This document shows, piece by piece, positions 6,239 through 7,822 of a stretch of DNA of 7,822 bases (positions are counted from its first letter, which is position 1; every line of letters begins with the position of its first letter). The notes under the pieces are model-generated. The model was given only the letters and a program-made list of their open reading frames with translations, was not told where the DNA came from and did not search any database. The position numbers and the translations under genes were made by a program. This DNA comes from Bacteroidales bacterium UBA3388 (lineage in GTDB: Bacteria > Bacteroidota > Bacteroidia > Bacteroidales > P3): positions 1,234-9,055 of the forward strand of contig DEPQ01000049.1 in NCBI GenBank assembly GCA_002358855.1. The letters are read 5' to 3'.

Positions 6239-6706
6239 TTAAAAATCTGTTTCTAAATTTTCTTCAAAATATTCTGGTTGTTCAATGTCAACTTCCGAAA
6301 TTACAGGATTGTTTATCCAATCTCTAACGATTATCGCAGTGCTTATTTGAGGTTTGATATTTTTAAAAAGGTTGTAAGCATCTAAACGAGTAATGAAATC
6401 TCCACATTTTACAACAAAATTAGGCTCATCAAAAGTTACGTATGTTCTTGTACTTGGATAAGCTGCTGTAAGTTCATCTTTAAGGGCGTAGGCTTTGGCT
6501 TTGGCATTTTCGCCTGTGAATGAGTTTACTTTTATTCTGTATCCTTGTAAAGTTCTTGACATTTCGTTGTATTCGATATGACGTTCCAAAATTGTTTGTA
6601 AACGTCCATCTGCTATTATCTTTACTTGTGCATTACTTTTTAGCGAAAAGCAAAAACTAATGACAATAAAGAAAATGCAAAGTGGTAAAAAATATCTTGT
6701 TTTCAT
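6239..6706 (-). CDS. Secreted SPOR-domain-like protein
   Basis: A 155-residue exported protein. Residues 4-20 are strongly hydrophobic and are followed by LKSNA|Q, a good signal peptidase I site giving a mature start at Gln27. There is no lipobox cysteine, so it should be periplasmic or outer-membrane associated. Residues 53-130 fit the SPOR fold (beta-alpha-beta twice): GYRIKVNSFTG, a helix ENAKAKAYALKDELTAAYP, TYVTFDEPNFVVKCGDF, a helix RLDAYNLFKNIKPQ, then ISTAIIVRDWIN. The VKxGDFxTRxxA motif is characteristic. SPOR domains bind denuded peptidoglycan strands and occur in division and wall-remodelling proteins. Short free-standing SPOR proteins are common in Bacteroidota. The C-terminal 20 residues are acidic and probably disordered. 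The gene starts 8 bases after the usp stop and is followed by the M20 gene 24 bases on, so all three share a transcript. Confidence 0.85.
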   Translation of the reverse strand: MKTRYFLPLCIFFIVISFCFSLKSNAQVKIIADGRLQTILERHIEYNEMSRTLQGYRIKVNSFTGENAKAKAYALKDELTAAYPSTRTYVTFDEPNFVVKCGDFITRLDAYNLFKNIKPQISTAIIVRDWINNPVISEVDIEQPEYFEENLETDF

Positions 6707-6714
6707 ACCTTGTC

Positions 6715-7533
6715 TTATCTTGATTCGTTATAAAGTTGGCGTACAGAACAAGTCAGCACTGGAATATGCGAATTGTTAATCATTTGTTGGGCGTATGGTC
6801 CAAGGAATATATTACTTAGTGTTTTTTCTTGTTCACTCATTATCACAATCAAGTCAGCATTGTGTTTTGTTGCATATTCTATTGTAGAAAGTGTTGTGTT
6901 TTCTGCTTCTATAAAATCTATTCTGTATCTCATATTTTTTGATTTCAATAGATTTTCTACGCTTAAAACATATTTATCTACTATGTTTCTTATTGACTTG
7001 CTTGTACTTGAATACACTCCTAAGACATAGATTACTGAATTAGGGAACATTTTTGCAAACTCTATTGTCCAAGGAACTTTTTGACGAGTGTCTTTTGTAA
7101 AGTCTATCGGCATAATCAACACTTCTAAGTCTTTGTCGGTATGGAAGTCTTCTCTAATTGTCAAAACAGGGCAATGTGCCTCGGTTATGGTCTTATAGGT
7201 ATTTGCTCCTGCAAATTTTTCATCATATCCACTATTTCCATGAGTTCCTATCACTAATAAATCAGCATCAAACTCTTTTATTGCTTTATTTAGTGTTGCA
7301 TACACTTTTCCTTTCGGCATAATATGATAGCAAGCCTCTGAATCTGTTAATTTTTCTTTTACTTGCTTAACATATTCTTTTAATTTCTCTTCTGCTTTGT
7401 CATAATCCATTTCTACCGTTTCCACCCAAACGATGTGCAAATCTGCCTCTGCCCTTACAGCAATATCTACTGCTACTTTCATTGCTGTTAATGAAGATTT
7501 AGAAAAGTCTATTCCTACTACGATTGTATCCAT
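6715..7533 (-). CDS. Universal stress protein with two tandem Usp domains
   Basis: A 272-residue cytoplasmic protein made of two Usp domains, about 1-127 and 134-265. The first opens with TIVVGIDFSKSS (the usual V-x-x-D-F/G-S strand-loop) and carries the nucleotide-binding loop GTHGNSGYDEKFAGAN (96-111). This fits G-2x-G-9x-G, but the usual Ser/Thr after the last Gly is Ala110. The second opens with EVLIMPIDFTKDT and ends with IVIMSEQEKTLSNIFLGPYAQQMI, where the glycine-rich ATP loop is replaced. This is a form I associate with Bacteroidota tandem Usp proteins. Such proteins bind ATP or act as stress-response adaptors; no enzymatic role can be assigned. It is the first gene of the operon running into the SPOR and M20 genes, and is divergent from ruvB. 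Confidence 0.93.
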   Translation of the reverse strand: MDTIVVGIDFSKSSLTAMKVAVDIAVRAEADLHIVWVETVEMDYDKAEEKLKEYVKQVKEKLTDSEACYHIMPKGKVYATLNKAIKEFDADLLVIGTHGNSGYDEKFAGANTYKTITEAHCPVLTIREDFHTDKDLEVLIMPIDFTKDTRQKVPWTIEFAKMFPNSVIYVLGVYSSTSKSIRNIVDKYVLSVENLLKSKNMRYRIDFIEAENTTLSTIEYATKHNADLIVIMSEQEKTLSNIFLGPYAQQMINNSHIPVLTCSVRQLYNESR

Positions 7534-7583
7534 AAAATTGCTATTTAATGGTTAATATATCTTTATAAATTGACAAAATTTAT

Positions 7584-7591
7584 TACTTTTG
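7584..7591 (+). promoter_or_regulatory. Possible -7 box for ruvB
   Basis: TACTTTTG at 7584-7591 matches TAnnTTTG on the plus strand and would start a transcript near 7597 with a leader of about 70 bases to the ruvB ATG. A convincing -33 element at the right distance is absent (only CTTT near 7561). Confidence 0.42.
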
Positions 7592-7615
7592 CAGAATAAA
7601 GGTTGCAATTTTGTG

Positions 7616-7623
7616 CAAATATA
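7616..7623 (-). promoter_or_regulatory. Possible -7 box for the usp operon
   Basis: TATATTTG on the minus strand at 7623-7616 matches TAnnTTTG and would give a leader of about 75 bases before the usp ATG at 7533. No good -33 box lies 19-21 bases further up. If both this and the ruvB box are used, the two transcripts would overlap by roughly ten bases at their 5' ends. Confidence 0.38.
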
Positions 7624-7669
7624 ATAAAATATTTCAAAGAAATAATTTTTTTCACTGAAAAATAATACA

Positions 7670-7822
7670 ATGAATAATAATTTGAATCCAGAAAAGGAGC
7701 GTTTGACAAAAAGTGAGAGCGATTATGAAAAGGCTTTGCGTCCTTCTGCCTTTGATGGTTTTGCAGGTCAGGAACAAATCAAAGAAAACTTGAAAATATT
7801 TGTTCAAGCCGCAAAGGAAAGA
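7670..7822 (+). CDS. ruvB: Holliday junction branch migration helicase RuvB, N-terminal 51 codons (runs off the right edge)
   Basis: From the ATG at 7670 an open frame of exactly 51 codons reaches the window end. After a variable polar N-terminal extension (MNNNLNPEKERLTKSESDYE) it reads KALRPSAFDGFAGQEQIKENLKIFVQAAKER. This is the hallmark start of RuvB: LRPxxFxxFxGQxxxxxNLxIFxxAAxxR. The hexameric AAA+ motor drives branch migration with RuvA at Holliday junctions. The Walker A and B motifs lie beyond the window, so integrity cannot be checked. No clear Shine-Dalgarno precedes the start, as is usual here. It is transcribed away from the usp operon across a 136-base gap with nothing else recognisable in it. 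Confidence 0.9.
   Translation, partial: MNNNLNPEKERLTKSESDYEKALRPSAFDGFAGQEQIKENLKIFVQAAKER

Noticed and set aside
6773..7030. Plus-strand open frame of 85 codons opposite the usp gene with hydrophobic residues
   Set aside because: The hydrophobicity is what the reverse complement of Usp codons produces. It has no promoter or start context and overlaps a firm Usp domain.
1..7822. tRNA, rRNA or other known structured RNA genes
   Set aside because: No tRNA-like cloverleaf, rRNA core sequence or known ncRNA motif was seen on either strand. The intergenic gaps are all below 250 bases and AT-rich.

Overview
The window comes from an AT-rich member of the Bacteroidota, most likely Bacteroidales. 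Three observations point there. The protein families are typical: a GH29 fucosidase lipoprotein, a two-domain Usp with a Bacteroidota-type second domain, a short secreted SPOR protein, and RuvB with a long N-terminal extension. Start codons mostly lack a Shine-Dalgarno sequence. Matches to the Bacteroidota promoter (TAnnTTTG with an upstream TTG-type box about 20 bases away) lie ahead of the transcription units. I cannot name a species.

Layout from left to right. (1) Positions 1-1321, minus strand: the end of an operon with two nucleotide-sugar dehydrogenases, a complete UDP-HexNAc 6-dehydrogenase (50-1321) and, 3 bases downstream, the first 15 codons of a UDP-glucose 6-dehydrogenase-like gene. 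Both would supply UDP-uronic acid precursors for surface polysaccharide. (2) 1322-1502: a divergent promoter region in which two promoter matches on opposite strands interlock. (3) 1503-4056, plus strand: a two-gene operon of a membrane-anchored, probably lysozyme/transglycosylase-like protein and a GH29 alpha-L-fucosidase lipoprotein. A perfect 15-bp inverted repeat is encoded in the last codons of the fucosidase. (4) 4057-4299: a very AT-rich gap with two short repeat systems. (5) 4300-4644, minus: a lone small winged-helix-type DNA-binding protein with its own promoter match. (6) 4765-4814: the terminator of the next operon, with a second overlapping perfect hairpin. (7) 4847-7533, minus: a tight operon in the order universal stress protein, secreted SPOR-like protein, M20 metallopeptidase. 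(8) 7670-7822, plus: the 5' end of ruvB, divergent from the usp operon.

The coding content is mostly ordinary housekeeping and glycan metabolism. I do not see a clear new multi-gene system. The least explained items are the cell-wall-enzyme-like protein paired with a fucosidase, the 121-bp nested-repeat block beside the orphan DNA-binding gene, and the two overlapping inverted repeats at 4765-4814.
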